The notes under the pieces: model-generated
The model's input: only the letters and a program-made list of their open reading frames with translations
Database searches by the model: none
Told to the model about the DNA's origin: nothing
From: JAVBTT01 sp031556035
GTDB taxonomy: Bacteria > Bacillota > Clostridia > Oscillospirales > UBA929
Assembly: GCA_031556035.1 (NCBI GenBank)
Contig: JAVBTT010000001.1
Coordinates: 1-64,000 of the forward strand
Direction of reading: 5' to 3'
DNA length: 64,000 nt
Shown: positions 61,675 to 64,000 of the stretch, in pieces
How positions within the stretch are numbered: position 1 is the stretch's first letter
Layout of the letters: every line of letters begins with the position of its first letter
Translations under genes and position numbers: made by a program

Positions 61675-64000
61675 TCAGCCGGAGGTCGAGGGGGATGGGC
61701 TTGGGCTCGGGTTGGTTATCCCCGACAGCGTCAGGTCTTTTTCCATCGGCAACGAGCGCATCCTGTTGCCGTTTACGTCCGCTATTCCGTTGCGGCTGGT
61801 CTTATAGCCGACCGTGAGCTTTGTGGCGGGGATAATATTGTTCAGATCGCTTCCTGAGAGGGTCAGGGTTATTGTCTGTCCCGAGGCCCTGACCTCGCTG
61901 ACCGAGATATTCGCGAGGCTTCCGGCCCTGTCCTTCACCTCAAACTGGTCCGGCTGAGCTCCGAATCCGAAGTTCAAAATACTCTCGCTGGTCTTGATCT
62001 CAACTCTGTATTCTCCGCCGCTCTTAATAAGAGTTCCGGAGCTCATGGACGGGGGCGTGATATCGGTAGTCACGGCCGCAGTAACCCTGACCACCTGGAA
62101 GACATACCAGCTCGAGTTCACCCTGAGGTACACATAGTCTCCCGCGGCCAGGCCGGAGATCGCATCCCCGTTGCTGAAGCTGTTTGTTGTCTGTGTGTTG
62201 CTTATCATGGTGCGCGAAATCAGGTAGCCCACCGACGCGCCGCCGGGTATCCCGGATATTGTGACGGCGCCGGAATTGCTCCCGCCAAGGGCAACATACG
62301 CAACCTTTGAAGAGTGGTTCTGGCTGAGGTTCGTCACCGCCCTGGGCAGGGCAACAGTCACGGCCCCCCCGCGCGAACCGTTGGCGAACGACACGCCCGT
62401 TATCTCGTCCGTCGGGCCGTTCACTGTCAGGCTGTCGGGCTGCATCGCCTTACCCAGGCTGTCGGAGAATGTTCCGCCGAAGTTATAAGTCAGCACCGAG
62501 TGGGCAGAGCTCACGTCACCGATAGGATTCTCAAAGGTGATTGTCATTTTATTTCCGCTGAGGGAGACGCTGCTTGCAAACCACGTCCTGTCGGTCACTC
62601 CGCCGCTGTTGATAGTCTCCAGCATGAAGGACGCCGCAGAGGTCGCGGCTCCGCTACCAAAGTCCTCATCCATCGTAACAATCAGCCTGTTGGAGTTGCC
62701 GCTGTCGAGCTCCGCGCTCCTCATCCGGGGGCCGAACGCGTCCTTGACTGAGTAGGCAAAGAAAATCGGGTCGACGTCCTCGCCGTTTTCCGTCCCCTTT
62801 GTCGCCTTGACAAACAACCAGCCCTCGTGCGTAAGCGTCACCGCGCCGCTTCCAAAATCAGAGGGGACGGGCAGGGTGTTTTTATCCGGGGCGGAGGCGA
62901 AGGTGAATTCGGTGTAGCCTTCCAGTGTCAATTCATCGGAGAAGCGGGCGGGGCCGGAGTGGTCTATGCTGATCTCACCTGCGCTGGTCATCGCGCGGCG
63001 GATGCTTGTGCCGCTCTTTGGCTTCGTGGAACCCACCACGACGCGCGGGGGATATATCATATCGCCGCTTTCCTCATAGTCGGCGAGATACACGCTCTTG
63101 AGCCCGGAGAGCTCAACGCCCGCAGTCACGGTCTCCACAACGATTTTTGTTGAAACAGCCCCGCTCCTGTCCTTGTCGTAAGCCGGGTCGCTTGTCCCGA
63201 CCGAATACTCAAGCTTAAAATCCGCGGTGCAGGCCAAATCCGGCACCACCGGCAGCGTGAGCTTGCCGTCGGCTATTGTGGCCCTGTCGTAGAGTATGAT
63301 AAGCGAGTCGGACGGGGAGGTGGTCGGGGTGTAGGTTATCGACGGGCGCAGCCATATGGTGTCCGCCGGCACATCCGACATCTTTATGTCCTTGTCGGTG
63401 TAATAATCCTTCTTAAGAACCACCGAGGTGCCGTCGTACAGACCCTTGAGGCTGAACACAAGCTCTATCGCGTCGGCCTCACTGCTGGATTCCTTGACGA
63501 CATGACGGGCTTTTTCCGGGGTGGCGCGGAAGATCCCCTCGTATTCGGGCGCTGTCATCAGCGCCGAGACGACGCCGTTTTTGCCTGTGGCGTATTCGCC
63601 CCATTCCAGCACAAGCTGACCGCTGGCGCTGGCGGCGTATTTTGTTGTGTCGGATTCCTTGCCGCCCTTGGCGGTCGCCTTGGCTCTGATCTTCAGCGGC
63701 GTCTTGGCAAGCTCCTCTGTCAGCTTGGGCATGCTGCCCCATTTTTTTGTGCTCTCGTTGTATACCTCAAGCGACGCTGTCTTAATCGTGACCTTGCCCA
63801 GCTTGACGGCGGGCTGCAGACTCTCGTCCAGCACGCCGCGCCTTGCGAAGGTCACGGTCTGGACGGCGCTCGCCGGCTTCTTGGCGGTGGCCGCCATCCA
63901 CATGCAGACGGTCTTCTCCATCAGGTCTGATATATCCGCGCCGTTTTTTGCACTTTCCTTGCTGTAAGGCGACATCATCTCGGTGTTTTCCGCGAGCTCC
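61675..64000 (-). CDS. Large secreted-type protein of unknown function, N terminus beyond window
   Basis: At least 775 residues; the frame stays open to the right edge (ELAENTEMMSPYSKES...), so the listed ATG-like codon near 63978 is internal. Contains W/K-rich module LEVYNESTKKWGSMPKL, threonine/serine-rich beta segments, SbsA-like Ig folds (FAYSVKDAFGPRMRSAELDSGNSNRLIVTMDEDF; SGTLIKSGGEYRVEIKTSESILNFGFGAQ) and ends with a low-complexity SPSPSPSTSG tail. The gene starts outside, so any signal peptide is unseen. It lies 86 bp upstream of the preceding gene in the same direction, suggesting an operon of surface proteins. Confidence 0.8.
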   Translation of the reverse strand, partial: ELAENTEMMSPYSKESAKNGADISDLMEKTVCMWMAATAKKPASAVQTVTFARRGVLDESLQPAVKLGKVTIKTASLEVYNESTKKWGSMPKLTEELAKTPLKIRAKATAKGGKESDTTKYAASASGQLVLEWGEYATGKNGVVSALMTAPEYEGIFRATPEKARHVVKESSSEADAIELVFSLKGLYDGTSVVLKKDYYTDKDIKMSDVPADTIWLRPSITYTPTTSPSDSLIILYDRATIADGKLTLPVVPDLACTADFKLEYSVGTSDPAYDKDRSGAVSTKIVVETVTAGVELSGLKSVYLADYEESGDMIYPPRVVVGSTKPKSGTSIRRAMTSAGEISIDHSGPARFSDELTLEGYTEFTFASAPDKNTLPVPSDFGSGAVTLTHEGWLFVKATKGTENGEDVDPIFFAYSVKDAFGPRMRSAELDSGNSNRLIVTMDEDFGSGAATSAASFMLETINSGGVTDRTWFASSVSLSGNKMTITFENPIGDVSSAHSVLTYNFGGTFSDSLGKAMQPDSLTVNGPTDEITGVSFANGSRGGAVTVALPRAVTNLSQNHSSKVAYVALGGSNSGAVTISGIPGGASVGYLISRTMISNTQTTNSFSNGDAISGLAAGDYVYLRVNSSWYVFQVVRVTAAVTTDITPPSMSSGTLIKSGGEYRVEIKTSESILNFGFGAQPDQFEVKDRAGSLANISVSEVRASGQTITLTLSGSDLNNIIPATKLTVGYKTSRNGIADVNGNRMRSLPMEKDLTLSGITNPSPSPSPSTSG

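Overview
The window looks like chromosome from a flagellated, anaerobic, carbohydrate-degrading Clostridia-type Firmicute (Oscillospiraceae-like by overall flavour; this is an inference, since no rRNA is present). Supporting evidence: strong GGAGG-type ribosome binding sites, some TTG and GTG starts, an oxygen-sensitive 2-oxoacid:ferredoxin oxidoreductase (IorAB) with phosphate butyryltransferase, a DUF4364-type protein, HPr/EI/LevR/RpoN control of a mannose-class PTS, and FliS/FliD.

Layout. (1) 1-13133 is a starch/maltodextrin locus. A secreted GH13_28-like alpha-amylase (cut by the left edge) and a type I pullulanase run leftward. A LacI-type regulator, a maltodextrin ABC importer (MalE, MalF, MalG; no ATPase) and MalQ run rightward. 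Two near-identical quasi-palindromic operators built on GATACCGGTAAC sit in the two divergent promoter regions. (2) 13241-13750 holds tRNA-Val(UAC), tRNA-Asp(GUC) and a hairpin-rich non-coding stretch. (3) 13751-20954 is a tight leftward operon valS-folC-iorA-iorB-ptb; a DUF4364-like gene and lplA run rightward (21127-22635). (4) 22717-38848 is a leftward N-acetylgalactosamine/galactosamine-type catabolic region: Crh-like HPr, HPr, EI, PTS IIA, IIC, IID, NagA-type deacetylase, PTS IIB, two half-size CHR transporters, AgaS, a bare AraC HTH protein, a giant secreted clan GH-D-like glycosidase and a lone GatZ/KbaZ-family protein. Two consensus sigma-54 promoters lie upstream, and rpoN plus a LevR-like activator are divergently encoded (39083-43365). 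(5) 43453-49033: flavodoxin-fold oxidoreductase, CcdA, TlpA-type thioredoxin and a PAS/GAF/GGDEF/EAL protein. (6) 49125-55938: a double-SGNH esterase, a remnant of another SGNH esterase, a GH112 phosphorylase and an AraC regulator. (7) 56115-64000: FliS, FliD and two large secreted proteins of unknown function, the last cut by the right edge.

How the parts work together. Extracellular enzymes release maltodextrins, GalNAc-type sugars or pectin/glycan fragments. These enter by ABC import (starch) or PTS (amino sugars). HPr/EI are encoded in the same cluster as the PTS they energise, and a PRD-containing sigma-54 activator probably senses PTS flux. AgaS should yield tagatose-6-phosphate; with no tagatose kinase and no GatY/KbaY in the window, the lone GatZ-family protein may be a tagatose-6-phosphate 4-epimerase feeding glycolysis.

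Most distinctive observations: a ~170-residue C-terminal module ending in KYPxLFPSYSFTF shared by four otherwise unrelated secreted enzymes (candidate new surface-attachment or sorting domain); tandem sigma-54 promoters upstream of a histidine-less HPr; CHR-family transporters inside an amino-sugar PTS operon; and three families of small palindromic intergenic repeats. All calls come from reading the sequence; no database search was run.
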